Part shown: positions 13,924 to 22,791 of the stretch, piece by piece
Numbering within the stretch: the first letter of the stretch is position 1
Layout: each line of letters begins with the position of its first letter
Assembly: GCA_002490665.1 (NCBI GenBank)
Contig: DKUL01000004.1
Location: forward strand, 1-52,129
Source: Lachnospiraceae bacterium UBA7205
GTDB lineage: Bacteria; Bacillota; Clostridia; Lachnospirales; Lachnospiraceae
DNA length: 52,129 bases
Direction: 5' to 3'
The notes under the pieces: generated by a model
What the model was told of the DNA's origin: nothing
What the model saw: only the letters and a program-made list of their open reading frames with translations
Database searches by the model: none
Program-made: the position numbers and the translations under genes

Positions 13924-16521
13924 ATGGATATGGAATGTACAGAAAAAAATAGTGGCAAACGTACAGGTGAAAAGAAAGGAAGCCGCACCACGCAGCTCCT
14001 GATAGGGAGCTTTATTCTTCTTCTGCTGATTAGTGTGGAAGCGTTCGTCCATCTGGGACGCTATATGAGCAGGATTAGCGAGGAGTCCATCAACAAAGTG
14101 GGGGATATGTATATGGCGGGCATAAACAACCATATCATCGCTCATTTCCGGACGCTCATCGATTTGAAGCTGGAACAGGCAGAGGCAGTGGTGGCAGTCG
14201 TTCCGGCGGATATGGACAGCATGGACGCGCTTCACGAAGAACTGGTTTACAGAAGCAGTATCAGGAACTTTAATTATCTTGCACTCTATTCTGCGGATGG
14301 GGACATCGAGATGCTGAGCGGCCAGCCGATTCATCTTGCCGACCCGGTGCCGTTCCAGGAGTCGCTGCGCCGCGGGGAAAAGAAAGTGGCAGTGGGCAGT
14401 GATGCGACCGGCAATGCAGTGGTTATGTTTGGCGTCTGTGCGGACTATCCGATGGAAAACGGCGAAAGATGCATGGCCCTGGTTGCCGCCGTCTCGATAG
14501 AATATATCAGTACCATGCTGGGGACAGATGAGGAAAACGCACTCATGTATTCCCACATCATCCGCAGCGATGGCAGTTTTGTTGTCAGTGACATGAGCGG
14601 GACATACACAGATTATTTCAGCAGTCTTTATGACAGATATGAAATGGACGATTCACAAAAGATAGATGCATACATCAGCCAGCTTACCGAGGCGATGAAA
14701 AAGAAAGAAAAATATTCAGGGACATTGAATTTGGATGGCAGCATCCAGCAGGTATACTGTACGCCTCTTCCGTACTCTGAATGGAACCTTGTAACAATAC
14801 TGCCGTTTGGCGCCCTGAACGAAACGGTTGAAAGCCTTGACCAGAACCGGACGATTGCAACGATGATCGTTCTGGGAGTGATTCTTATTTTTCTGCTGCT
14901 GATTTTTTATGCCTATTTTAAAATGACGTGCCAACAGCTGAAAAGTCTGGAGACGGCGCGGCAGGAAGCCTTGGAGGCAACGAAGGCAAAGAGTATATTC
15001 CTGTCCAACATGAGCCACGATATCCGAACACCGATGAACGCCATTGTGGGCATGACTGCGATTGCCACGGCCCATATCGACGACAAGGAGCAGGTGCGCA
15101 ACTGTCTGAAGAAAATCACCTTGTCCAGCAAGCATCTTCTGGGGCTGATTAATGATGTGCTGGACATGTCCAAGATAGAGAGCGGAAAGATGACACTGAC
15201 AGCGGAGCTGGTCTCCTTGCGGGAAGTGCTTGAGGAGATTGTCGGTATTGTGCAGACGCAGGCTAAGGGAAAGGGACAGAATTTCAACATCCACATCAAC
15301 AACATCGTGACTGAGGATGTGTACTGCGACAGTGTCCGGCTGAATCAGGTACTGTTAAACCTCCTGTCAAATGCAGTCAAGTACACGCCGGACGGGGGAA
15401 CCATACAGCTGTCCTTATTCCAGGAGGAGGCACCAGGGCAGCGGGCTGATAAATATGTGCGCACACACATTGTCGTTAAGGACAACGGAATCGGCATGAG
15501 CCCCGAGTTTTTACAGCATATCTTTGATTCCTATTCGCGTGCCGACAGCAAGCGCGTACAAAAAACAGAAGGCGCAGGGCTTGGCATGGCGATTACAAAG
15601 TACATTGTGGATGCAATGGAAGGAACGATTACTGTGACAAGTGAACCGCAGAGGGGGACAGAATTTCATGTGATTCTCGACATGGAAAAAGCTTCCACAC
15701 AGGAAAATGACATGGTTCTTCCTCCATGGCGCGTACTGGTGGCAGATGATGATGAGATGCTGTGCCGCAGTGCGACGGATGCACTCAAGTCCATCGGCAT
15801 AAATGCCGAGTGGACGCTGAGCGGGGAAAAGGCAGTACAGCTGGCGGTGGAGCATCATGAGAGGCAGGACGACTATCAGATTGTGCTGCTGGACTGGAAA
15901 CTGCCGGATATGGACGGTCTCTGCGTGTCAAAAAAGATACGGGAGGCAATAGGGACAGATGTGTGCATCATTCTGACTTCCGCGTACGATTGGAGTGATT
16001 TCGAAGCGGATGCGCGGGTAGCAGGAATCAACGGATTTATTGCAAAACCGCTGTTTAAATCCACACTGTATTACGGATTAAGAAAATATATGGGTGTAGA
16101 AGACACAGAGAGTAGGACGGACACGGATACAGATTTATCGGGACTCCATATACTGGCAGCGGAGGATAACGAGCTGAACTGGGAGATACTGAATGAACTG
16201 CTGACCGATATTGGCATGGAACTGGACTGGGCAGAGAATGGGAAAATCTGTCTGGAAAAGTTTCAGGAGTCTGAACCTGGACAATATGACGCGATTCTCA
16301 TGGATGTGCGCATGCCTGTTATGAGCGGGCTGGAAGCCACGTGTGCAATCCGTGCCCTGAACCGCCCGGATGCCCGGACCATCCCGATAATCGCGATGAC
16401 CGCGGATGCGTTTTCGGAGGATATCAAACGCTGTCTCGACAGCGGAATGAACGCACATACGGCAAAACCGATTAACATTGGCGACATGACTGCCCTGCTG
16501 AAAAAATTTGTCCGGCGCTGA
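13924..16521 (+). CDS. Membrane hybrid histidine kinase with two receiver domains
   Basis: An 865-residue sensor kinase. A first membrane helix at ~22-42, an extracytoplasmic sensor of ~260 residues with Cache-like features, and a second helix (IVLGVILIFLLLIFYAYF, ~315-335) precede the kinase core. The H-box SNMSHDIRTPMNAI gives phospho-acceptor His365; N, G1 and G2 boxes are NLLSNAVKYT, DNGIGMSPEF and GAGLGMAITKY. Two receivers follow with acceptor Asp657 (LLDWKLPDMDG) and Asp794 (LMDVRMPVMSG), both with their acidic pockets. No output domain is present, so phosphate must pass to a separate partner, and no Hpt is attached. ATG 13924 follows GGGAAGG and fits the promoter; ATG 13867 would be almost leaderless. 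No cognate gene is adjacent; ligand unknown. Confidence 0.93.
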   Translation: MDMECTEKNSGKRTGEKKGSRTTQLLIGSFILLLLISVEAFVHLGRYMSRISEESINKVGDMYMAGINNHIIAHFRTLIDLKLEQAEAVVAVVPADMDSMDALHEELVYRSSIRNFNYLALYSADGDIEMLSGQPIHLADPVPFQESLRRGEKKVAVGSDATGNAVVMFGVCADYPMENGERCMALVAAVSIEYISTMLGTDEENALMYSHIIRSDGSFVVSDMSGTYTDYFSSLYDRYEMDDSQKIDAYISQLTEAMKKKEKYSGTLNLDGSIQQVYCTPLPYSEWNLVTILPFGALNETVESLDQNRTIATMIVLGVILIFLLLIFYAYFKMTCQQLKSLETARQEALEATKAKSIFLSNMSHDIRTPMNAIVGMTAIATAHIDDKEQVRNCLKKITLSSKHLLGLINDVLDMSKIESGKMTLTAELVSLREVLEEIVGIVQTQAKGKGQNFNIHINNIVTEDVYCDSVRLNQVLLNLLSNAVKYTPDGGTIQLSLFQEEAPGQRADKYVRTHIVVKDNGIGMSPEFLQHIFDSYSRADSKRVQKTEGAGLGMAITKYIVDAMEGTITVTSEPQRGTEFHVILDMEKASTQENDMVLPPWRVLVADDDEMLCRSATDALKSIGINAEWTLSGEKAVQLAVEHHERQDDYQIVLLDWKLPDMDGLCVSKKIREAIGTDVCIILTSAYDWSDFEADARVAGINGFIAKPLFKSTLYYGLRKYMGVEDTESRTDTDTDLSGLHILAAEDNELNWEILNELLTDIGMELDWAENGKICLEKFQESEPGQYDAILMDVRMPVMSGLEATCAIRALNRPDARTIPIIAMTADAFSEDIKRCLDSGMNAHTAKPINIGDMTALLKKFVRR

Positions 16522-16570
16522 TGGATGTATCATGACTGCTTCCGGCGCTTTCCGGGGACGCAAATTTTTC

Positions 16571-16599
16571 TTGCCATATCAAGGCGCTAAGTGTATGAT
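16571..16599 (+). promoter_or_regulatory. Likely promoter of the map operon
   Basis: TTGCCA (16571-16576), 17-base spacer, TATGAT (16594-16599), 35 bases before ATG 16634. It would drive map and the three genes packed behind it. Confidence 0.65.
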
Positions 16600-16633
16600 A
16601 AGAAAGGAATAAAAGGAGTTTTGGAGAGGTAGT

Positions 16634-17581
16634 ATGGGAAAAAATATATTAGAATACAATTCGATGCGCAAAAAAGTGTCGGAGAAGAATTTATTTGAGC
16701 AGGAAGTCGAGGAGAAGCTGGGCAGGAATGATGACTGCTGGTGCGGCAGCGGCCGGAAATACAAAAAATGCCACAGTGCCTTCGATGAAAAGCGGGAGGA
16801 GTACAGGCGCAGGGGTATCCTGATTCCGCCGAGGCGTATTATCAAAAGTCCCGAGCAGGTACAGGGAATCCGTGAGAGCGCGAAAATCAACATTGCAATC
16901 CTGGACTACATTGACGAACATATCAAGGCGGGGATATCGACACAGGAGATTGACAACTGGGTGAGCGCCATCACAAAAAGGAGCGGCGCCATCGCGGCAA
17001 CACTTAATTATGAAGGGTATCCCAAAAGCGTCTGCACATCCATCAATGATGTGGTATGCCATGGCATACCGTCCAAAAATGAGATATTGAAGGATGGCGA
17101 CATCATCAATGTGGATGCTTCCACGATTTATAAAGGTTATTTTTCGGACTCTTCCAGAATGTACTGCATCGGGAATGTTTCGGCAGAAAAAAGGCGCCTG
17201 GTTGACATCACAAAGCAGAGTCTTGAAATCGGGCTGCAGTATGTACAGCCATGGCGCAAAATAGGGGACATGGGTGCGGCAATCCATGAATTTGCCATGG
17301 AAAACGGATATACCGTGGTGAGGGAAATCGGAGGCCATGGCGTGGGTCTTGAGTTTCATGAAGACCCATGGGTAAGCTATGTGTGCCCGAGGGACACCGG
17401 CATGCTGATGGTGCCGGGAATGGTCTTTACGATAGAGCCTATGATTAACATGGGAAAACAGGAAATCTATATTTCCGATGATGACGGATGGACGGTTTAT
17501 ACGGAAGACGGACAGCCGTCTGCCCAGTGGGAGATTCAGGTGCTTGTGACAGAGGACGGATATGAGATTCTTTCCTATTAA
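16634..17581 (+). CDS. map: Type I methionine aminopeptidase with N-terminal SEC-C zinc motif
   Basis: Removes the N-terminal methionine from nascent proteins. The 315-residue length reflects an extension of ~60 residues before the catalytic domain; this holds a SEC-C motif, C-x-C-x8-C-H (CWCGSGRKYKKCH), a zinc-binding element also found at the end of SecA, where it supports ribosome or SecB contact. The pita-bread catalytic domain shows metal ligands in INVDAS and GYFSDSS, the His of EIGGHGVG, and Glu residues in FTIEPM and WEIQV. GAGAGGTAGT lies just before ATG 16634. It heads a tight operon with a NusG-II protein, a Gx transporter and dinB. Confidence 0.95.
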   Translation: MGKNILEYNSMRKKVSEKNLFEQEVEEKLGRNDDCWCGSGRKYKKCHSAFDEKREEYRRRGILIPPRRIIKSPEQVQGIRESAKINIAILDYIDEHIKAGISTQEIDNWVSAITKRSGAIAATLNYEGYPKSVCTSINDVVCHGIPSKNEILKDGDIINVDASTIYKGYFSDSSRMYCIGNVSAEKRRLVDITKQSLEIGLQYVQPWRKIGDMGAAIHEFAMENGYTVVREIGGHGVGLEFHEDPWVSYVCPRDTGMLMVPGMVFTIEPMINMGKQEIYISDDDGWTVYTEDGQPSAQWEIQVLVTEDGYEILSY

Positions 17582-17969
17582 AAGTATGTCCCATAGGAAA
17601 ATATTTCGCAGAAAGGATTGCATGTTGATAGGGGCAGTCCTTTTATTGACGATATTGACAGCGCTGGCTGCGGCATTTTTTCAAAAGGATGCAGGACAGA
17701 CTGTGCGCATTCTGACGGATGGAAAATTATATGGTGAGTACAGTCTGACAGACGACCGGGTTATTGTGATAGAAGGGCAGCATGGGTACAATAAGATTGT
17801 AATAGAAAACGGCACGGCATATGTGGAAGACGCGGACTGTCCGGATAAGTATTGTATGAAGTATAAGCCGATATCAAGAGGGAATGAAACAATTGTCTGT
17901 CTGCCGCACAGGCTTGTGGTGGAAATTACAGGAAAGGCAGATACACGGCAGCCGGATATTGTATCATAA
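17562..17969 (+). CDS. NusG domain II-containing membrane-anchored protein
   Basis: One N-terminal membrane helix (LIGAVLLLTILTALAAAFF) behind a basic RKIFRRK stretch, then a ~90-residue extracytoplasmic NusG-II-like beta domain with conserved cysteines in DCPDKYCMKY and IVCLPHRLVV. In many Firmicutes such proteins are encoded next to a Gx transporter, as here, but their biochemical role is not established. The start is uncertain. ATG 17562, with AGAGGA at 17551-17556, overlaps map by 20 bases; ATG 17586 and ATG 17622 (AAAGGA close by) would shorten the protein, the last one removing the basic cytosolic tail. Confidence 0.82.
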   Translation: MRFFPIKSMSHRKIFRRKDCMLIGAVLLLTILTALAAAFFQKDAGQTVRILTDGKLYGEYSLTDDRVIVIEGQHGYNKIVIENGTAYVEDADCPDKYCMKYKPISRGNETIVCLPHRLVVEITGKADTRQPDIVS

Positions 17970-17995
17970 CGGTGTCTGGCGCCAGGGTGATGCGG

Positions 17996-18502
17996 ATGAC
18001 AAAAAAAGTAGCTTACTGTGCCATGCTCACGGCATTGGCGATGATATTCGGGTATGTGGAAGCGCTGATACCGTTTGGCTTTGGCATACCGGGAATAAAG
18101 CTGGGAATCGCAAACATTGTGATTGTCCTGGCGTTATATATGTTTCCTGCATATCAGGTTTTCATGATACAGCTGGCGCGCATTGTGCTGGTTTCCTTTT
18201 TGTTTGGAAATATGTCGATGATGATATACAGCCTTGCGGGAGGGATTCTGAGCTTCTTGGTCATGCTGCTCCTGAAAAAGACAAAAGAGTTTTCGGTAAC
18301 AGGGGTGAGCATTGCCGGGGGTGTGAGCCACAATATCGGGCAGCTTGCCGTGGCTGTGCTTGTCGTGCAGAACATCAGGATCGCATTTTACCTTCCTGTG
18401 TTGATGGCTTCAGGATTACTGACCGGATGCCTGATTGGGATGCTGGCAAATAAGATAAAACCAGTTCTTGGCAGTGTGGAGAATGAAAAGGGAAAGGTAT
18501 GA
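17996..18502 (+). CDS. Gx transporter family protein (heptaprenyl diphosphate synthase component I-like)
   Basis: A 168-residue membrane protein with five to six hydrophobic segments; MLTALAMIFGYVEALIPF in the first helix and GIPGIKLGIANIVIVLAL are family hallmarks (Pfam Hpre_diP_synt_I). Despite the name, members resemble ECF-type S components and are thought to be transporters of unknown substrate rather than prenyl transferases. ATG 17996 is preferred because AGGGTG lies six bases upstream; an upstream GTG at 17972 is an alternative. Its stop overlaps the dinB start (ATGA), so translation is coupled. Confidence 0.85.
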   Translation: MTKKVAYCAMLTALAMIFGYVEALIPFGFGIPGIKLGIANIVIVLALYMFPAYQVFMIQLARIVLVSFLFGNMSMMIYSLAGGILSFLVMLLLKKTKEFSVTGVSIAGGVSHNIGQLAVAVLVVQNIRIAFYLPVLMASGLLTGCLIGMLANKIKPVLGSVENEKGKV

Positions 18503-19728
18503 GCATGGAAAAACTGATATTTCATATTGATGTAAACAGTGCCTTTTTGTCGTGGGAGGCAGTGGAGCGGCTAAAACACCCCGGACAGTTTCCGGAGATG
18601 ACGGCGGATTTGCGGACCATTCCGTCCGCAGTGGGCGGAGACCGTTCCAAACGCCGCGGAATCATCCTGGCAAAGTCCATTCCTGCAAAAAAGTACAAGG
18701 TACAGACTGGCGAGCCAATCACGGACGCACTGAAAAAGTGCCCGAACCTTGTGATTGTTCCGGCAAGGCATGGGATATACACGCAGTATTCAAAGGCGTT
18801 TATTGCCATACTGGAACGGTATTCTGACGCGATAGAGCAGTGCAGCATTGATGAGTGCTTTGTCGACATGACTGGAACGGAAAAGCTGTTTGGCGCGCCC
18901 GTGGAGGCTGCCACGCGCATAAAGGATGAGATTTACCGTGAGCTCGGATTTACGGTAAATGTGGGAATCTCCACCAACAAACTGCTTGCCAAGATGGCAA
19001 GCGATTTCAAAAAGCCGAACCTGGTGCATACCCTGTTTCCGCATGAAATTCCGGATAAAATGTGGCAGCTTCCGGTCGGGGACTTGTTTCTGGTCGGAAG
19101 GTCCACGGAACGGACGCTTCACACGCTGGGAATCCATACAATCGGGGAGCTTGCAAAATCAGACTTACAGGTGATAAAGGGCGCACTGAAAAAACAGGGC
19201 GAAGTCATATGGAAATTTGCCAATGGGGAGGGTGCCTCCGTCGTTGAGTCCGAGCCCGCAGACAGCAAAAGCTATGGAAATGCCACGACAATTGCGTTTG
19301 ACGTGACGGATGAATCCACTGCCGACATGGTGCTGATGTCGCTTGCGGAAACGGTGGGCAGGCGGCTTCGGCGTGATGAGGCGAAGGCGCAGGTCGTGGC
19401 AGTCAATATCCGGTATAGTGATTTGTCAAGGACATCCCACCAGTGTGAGCTGGTGCATGCCACAGATATCACGAATGAAATTTATGCCACGGCGTGCAGG
19501 CTGTTTGGGGAACTGTGGGATGGCAGACCTGTCAGACTGCTAGGAATACAGACAAGCCATATCAAAAAAAAGAGTGACGGCATACAGCTGTCACTCTTTG
19601 ACAATGAAAACATGGAAAAGCTTGAGAAACTTGACAGGGCGATGGACAGCATCCGGGAAAAGTATGGCTCCGATGCTGTCAGGCGCGCGTCTTTTTTGGA
19701 CAAATCCAACCCGGGAAAAGGGAGGTAA
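18499..19728 (+). CDS. dinB: Y-family DNA polymerase IV (DinB)
   Basis: An error-prone translesion polymerase of 409 residues. The first metal site FHIDVNSAFLSWEA differs from the common DMDxFF form but keeps the first Asp and the steric-gate Phe; the second, SIDECFVDMTG, gives the paired Asp-Glu. The thumb has a helix-hairpin-helix-like stretch (LFLVGRSTERTLHTLGI), and the little-finger domain follows. The C-terminal IQLSLFDNE segment resembles a beta-clamp-binding motif (QLSLF). The gene overlaps the previous one by four bases. No LexA box was seen upstream in the operon, so damage induction is not evident here. Confidence 0.93.
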   Translation: MSMEKLIFHIDVNSAFLSWEAVERLKHPGQFPEMTADLRTIPSAVGGDRSKRRGIILAKSIPAKKYKVQTGEPITDALKKCPNLVIVPARHGIYTQYSKAFIAILERYSDAIEQCSIDECFVDMTGTEKLFGAPVEAATRIKDEIYRELGFTVNVGISTNKLLAKMASDFKKPNLVHTLFPHEIPDKMWQLPVGDLFLVGRSTERTLHTLGIHTIGELAKSDLQVIKGALKKQGEVIWKFANGEGASVVESEPADSKSYGNATTIAFDVTDESTADMVLMSLAETVGRRLRRDEAKAQVVAVNIRYSDLSRTSHQCELVHATDITNEIYATACRLFGELWDGRPVRLLGIQTSHIKKKSDGIQLSLFDNENMEKLEKLDRAMDSIREKYGSDAVRRASFLDKSNPGKGR

Positions 19729-21840
19729 TCAGTCAATTTTGTTTAATATGAAATCGTCTGCCGTACCCCAGCCTTTTGCCTTGCACTGGATATGCATCCC
19801 GATGGTGAGCTTTCCGTCAGTCACCTTTATTGCGGATATTCTGGGTTCCTGCCAGTTTCCATATCCTTCGGCCGTGAAGGCATCGGAAGCCACGTCGTCC
19901 CCGACGGACGCATAAAGCTCCATTTTTGCAGTGTTGTCAATGTCCCCGCCCTGGAAATATGCCTTCAGCTCGTAGGTTCCAGGCTCCAAATCCGTAAATT
20001 CCTGTTCAATGGAGAAGTCCATGTCAGACTCTGACCAGAAATGGAACGAATACTCGCCGGTATGGGCGTCTGCCTCTTTCTGCTGAAAGTCAGTTGGATT
20101 CTTGTCACCCTCGTATGAAACTGTCCACATGGAGGTGTCGGAGTCCTCAAAGCTGGGATTGGCGACATAATTCAGCATTTCCACATTGACAGTGCAGCAA
20201 ACCGCTGTCGGATTGTCGGAGTCGGCAGCATCGTCAAGGATTCTGCCGTTGATTTCATACGTCCCTGCCTTTGCAGTATCAATGTTTAATACCTGCTCCT
20301 CATACCATTCGACAGGGAGGGAGGTGTTTAGTGCGCGGTTGTTGTAGACAACATCTACTGTCTCCGGCAGCTCCGGCTCTGCGCCGATGTTACAGGTGAC
20401 GGCAGGGGCATTGACCATGTCAATCGCGGGTTCGGCGTTGGTGCCATATTTCAGCCATTTGTATGTATTGAGGGACTCAAGCGGCTTTCCTTTGGCATCA
20501 AACAACGCCTGATTGTCCCACGAGCACCCGCCGTAATACTTGCCGGCATCATTCGGGTCATAGTCCGCAGCATAGCTGCTTGCCCAGCCGGAGCCAAACT
20601 CTTCCCAGATGGGGCTGTTGTCGGCATTGACATCACCGACGGTAATCCATGCGCCCTCCCAGTAGAACACGCCGAGCGCGCCTGCCTCGCTTGCCGTGGC
20701 GCATACATCGCGGAGCGCTGTGGACTGGCTCTGAACGGTTGCGCCATAGGCGTCAATCAAATCCCCTTCATTCACACTGTTGCCGGAGCCGTCTGTGTCC
20801 TCTGTGGTATAGCAGTATGCCGTCTCGGCAATAAGTGTCTCTTTGCCGTACTTGTCCTGGATATTTGCCATGACATTCTGCAGGTTTTCAAAGGTTCCGT
20901 GCCAGTATGGGTAGTAGGACAGGGCAAAGATATCGTAGTCTACCTGAAAGGATGCGAGCTTGTACATGATGGAGTCAAGTCCGTCGAAATCAGTGGCGTC
21001 CGTATAGTGGAGCGCGACTTTGATTTCTTTGCTGTAAGTCTGCGCAGCCTCGCGCACCGCCTTGCTTCCTGCGTTCATAAGCTGTGCAATGTTTGGAATC
21101 TGCGTCTCGCCTGCCATGCCGTTGTTGGTTTCGTTTCCGACCTGTACCATACAGACATCCACACCGGCGTCAAGCAGCTGCGTCAGGCTGTCTTTTGTAT
21201 ATTCATACAGGGCATTTGACTTCTCCTCAAGTGCCATTCCCTCCCATGCCTTGGGGCATATCTGTTTCTTGGGGTCTGCCCAGAAATCAGAGTAGTGGAA
21301 GTCAATGCAGACCTTCATGCCGTTTGCGGTGGCACGCTTTCCAAGCTCAATTGCCGTTGCAAGGTCATTGTTTCCGCCGCCGTACCCATTTCCGTCTGCG
21401 TCAAACGGATCATTCCAGACACGGATGCGCGCGTAATTTACGCCAGCCTGTGCCATGGTGGTAAATACGTCCTGCTCTGTACCGTCAGCACTGTAGTATT
21501 TCACACCGCTCTTTTCCTCGACAAGGATGGAGGACACGTCCATTCCGCGGATAAAATCGTCGGAGATGTCGGGAATCGGTTCCACATAGATGCCTGCATC
21601 CTCGGCGGCATCAGGCAGCGGGTACATTGGTGCCTGCGCAGCCTGGGTGTCGGAACCGGTGTCCGTACCGGTTTCCGGAATGGAAGCTTCCTGCACGGAG
21701 GTTTCCTGTGCGGGAGTTCCTGAAACGGCTGTGGTATCTGCCTCTGGTGCGGTCTGCGTTGAACCTGAGCTGCATCCGGCAAGGGATGAAGAAACCAAAG
21801 TCAATGCCAGCAGTAAAGTCATTAAATTTTTTCTTTTCAT
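19729..21840 (-). CDS. GH53 endo-beta-1,4-galactanase lipoprotein with Big_4 and CBM61-like domains
   Basis: Cuts the beta-1,4-galactan side chains of type I arabinogalactan and pectin at the cell surface. The signal peptide ends in LAGC (Cys23), followed by an Ala/Thr/Glu-rich linker. The GH53 barrel spans ~90-460: FHYSDFWADP is diagnostic, acid/base Glu237 lies in QVGNETN and nucleophile Glu339 in LIAETAY. A bacterial Ig-like Big_4 module (~470-550) precedes a galactan-binding CBM61-like domain (~560-703) that starts YVANPSFED and is rich in aromatics. AGGAGG precedes the start, and TGTTATAAT (complement 21905-21913) is an extended -10. Its stop codon abuts the dinB stop. No galactan transporter is nearby. 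Confidence 0.93.
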   Translation of the reverse strand: MKRKNLMTLLLALTLVSSSLAGCSSGSTQTAPEADTTAVSGTPAQETSVQEASIPETGTDTGSDTQAAQAPMYPLPDAAEDAGIYVEPIPDISDDFIRGMDVSSILVEEKSGVKYYSADGTEQDVFTTMAQAGVNYARIRVWNDPFDADGNGYGGGNNDLATAIELGKRATANGMKVCIDFHYSDFWADPKKQICPKAWEGMALEEKSNALYEYTKDSLTQLLDAGVDVCMVQVGNETNNGMAGETQIPNIAQLMNAGSKAVREAAQTYSKEIKVALHYTDATDFDGLDSIMYKLASFQVDYDIFALSYYPYWHGTFENLQNVMANIQDKYGKETLIAETAYCYTTEDTDGSGNSVNEGDLIDAYGATVQSQSTALRDVCATASEAGALGVFYWEGAWITVGDVNADNSPIWEEFGSGWASSYAADYDPNDAGKYYGGCSWDNQALFDAKGKPLESLNTYKWLKYGTNAEPAIDMVNAPAVTCNIGAEPELPETVDVVYNNRALNTSLPVEWYEEQVLNIDTAKAGTYEINGRILDDAADSDNPTAVCCTVNVEMLNYVANPSFEDSDTSMWTVSYEGDKNPTDFQQKEADAHTGEYSFHFWSESDMDFSIEQEFTDLEPGTYELKAYFQGGDIDNTAKMELYASVGDDVASDAFTAEGYGNWQEPRISAIKVTDGKLTIGMHIQCKAKGWGTADDFILNKID

Positions 21841-21904
21841 GTCAGCCTCCTGATTTCATTAAAAAATTGTTCATTAACAGAATCAATGTTTTTGCCATAA
21901 CTGT

Positions 21905-21913
21905 ATTATAACA
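21905..21913 (-). promoter_or_regulatory. Extended -10 promoter element of the GH53 gene
   Basis: On the minus strand TGTTATAAT gives the TGn extension plus a perfect -10; no good -35 was found, as is normal for extended -10 promoters. Start codon is about 65 bases downstream. Confidence 0.6.
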
Positions 21914-21983
21914 TAAAAAAGTGCATATAAATTAGCAAATTTAGAAACAAAAGGGGCAAAATCTTTCAATATTTAAAAATATA

Positions 21984-22074
21984 TGATATAATGTCGACAG
22001 ATATTATACCAGCCCGAATGGGCAAAATGCTGATAAAGAATGTCCATACTATAAAGGGATATTGAAAAGTATGG
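21984..22074 (+). promoter_or_regulatory. Extended -10 promoter and structured leader of the DJ-1/PfpI gene
   Basis: TGATATAAT at 21984-21992 is an extended -10. The ~115-base leader that follows holds GCCC-GAAT-GGGC (22012-22023) and CCATACT (22044-22050) pairing with AGTATGG (22068-22074). No known riboswitch core was recognised and there is no T-run, so a regulatory role is only possible. Confidence 0.5.
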
Positions 22075-22115
22075 GCGCTATTTAATCTATTAAATATGAA
22101 AGGATGAATCATATC

Positions 22116-22670
22116 ATGAAGAGGGCAGCAATATTTTTTGGAACAGGATACGAGGAAATCGAGGCGCTTACCGTAGTTGACCTGCTGCGTCGCGCCCAAA
22201 TCGAGGCAGTCTGCGTTTCCACAGATAATCAGGACAGTGTCACAGGCAGCCATAAGATATCAGTGGCGATGGATGCAGGGATCGATGACACGGACCTGGA
22301 TAGCTTTGACATCCTGGTATGTCCGGGGGGAATGCCGGGGACAAAAAATCTTGAGGCGTGCCAAAAGCTTACGGACGGTATCCGGAAATTCTATGACAGC
22401 GGGAAGCTGATTGCGGCAATCTGTGCGGCACCAAGCATTTTCGGGCATATGGGACTTCTTGAGGGGAAAAAGGCATGCATTTACCCGGGGATGGAGGCAG
22501 AACTCAAAGGCGCCGAGGTGTGCTATGATAAGGTGGTGAGGGCAGGCAGCATAATCACAAGCCGCGGCATGGGAACAGCGATAGCGTTTGCACTTGAAAT
22601 CATCGCTGCGCTGTTGGACAGAAAGACGGCGGACGCGCTTGGAAAAGGGATTGTGTATCTTGAGGGCTGA
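22116..22670 (+). CDS. DJ-1/PfpI family protein (ThiJ/YajL-like)
   Basis: A 184-residue single-domain protein of the DJ-1 superfamily. GTGYEEIEALTVVDLLRRA carries the conserved Glu near the active site, and AAICAAPSIFG holds the nucleophilic-elbow Cys. Bacterial relatives include YajL and the PfpI-like enzymes, with reported deglycase, chaperone or glyoxalase activities that are still debated; the clade here cannot be fixed. GAAAGG lies ~12 bases before ATG 22116; an in-frame ATG at 22104 is too near that site. It stands alone between two promoters, upstream of the che operon. Confidence 0.9.
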   Translation: MKRAAIFFGTGYEEIEALTVVDLLRRAQIEAVCVSTDNQDSVTGSHKISVAMDAGIDDTDLDSFDILVCPGGMPGTKNLEACQKLTDGIRKFYDSGKLIAAICAAPSIFGHMGLLEGKKACIYPGMEAELKGAEVCYDKVVRAGSIITSRGMGTAIAFALEIIAALLDRKTADALGKGIVYLEG

Positions 22671-22685
22671 ATTTGACTAAAAATT

Positions 22686-22714
22686 TTGACAATAAAAGAT
22701 TGCAATGGTATAAT
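22686..22714 (+). promoter_or_regulatory. Consensus sigma-A promoter of the che/HD-GYP operon
   Basis: TTGACA (22686-22691), 17-base spacer, TATAAT (22709-22714): an exact match to the housekeeping consensus, about 78 bases before cheR. This suggests constant strong expression rather than SigD flagellar control. Confidence 0.9.
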
Positions 22715-22791
22715 CATTTATATCGTGCGGGTAATGTTGGAATAGACTGATAATTACGCGCAAATCAGGGGATAGATAGAAGGTTTCTCAA

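Noticed and set aside
20340..21840. Possible transporter or regulator partner for the GH53 gene
   Set aside because: Both neighbours (dinB and the DJ-1 gene) are unrelated, and no sugar transporter exists in the window, so no galactan utilisation locus is claimed.
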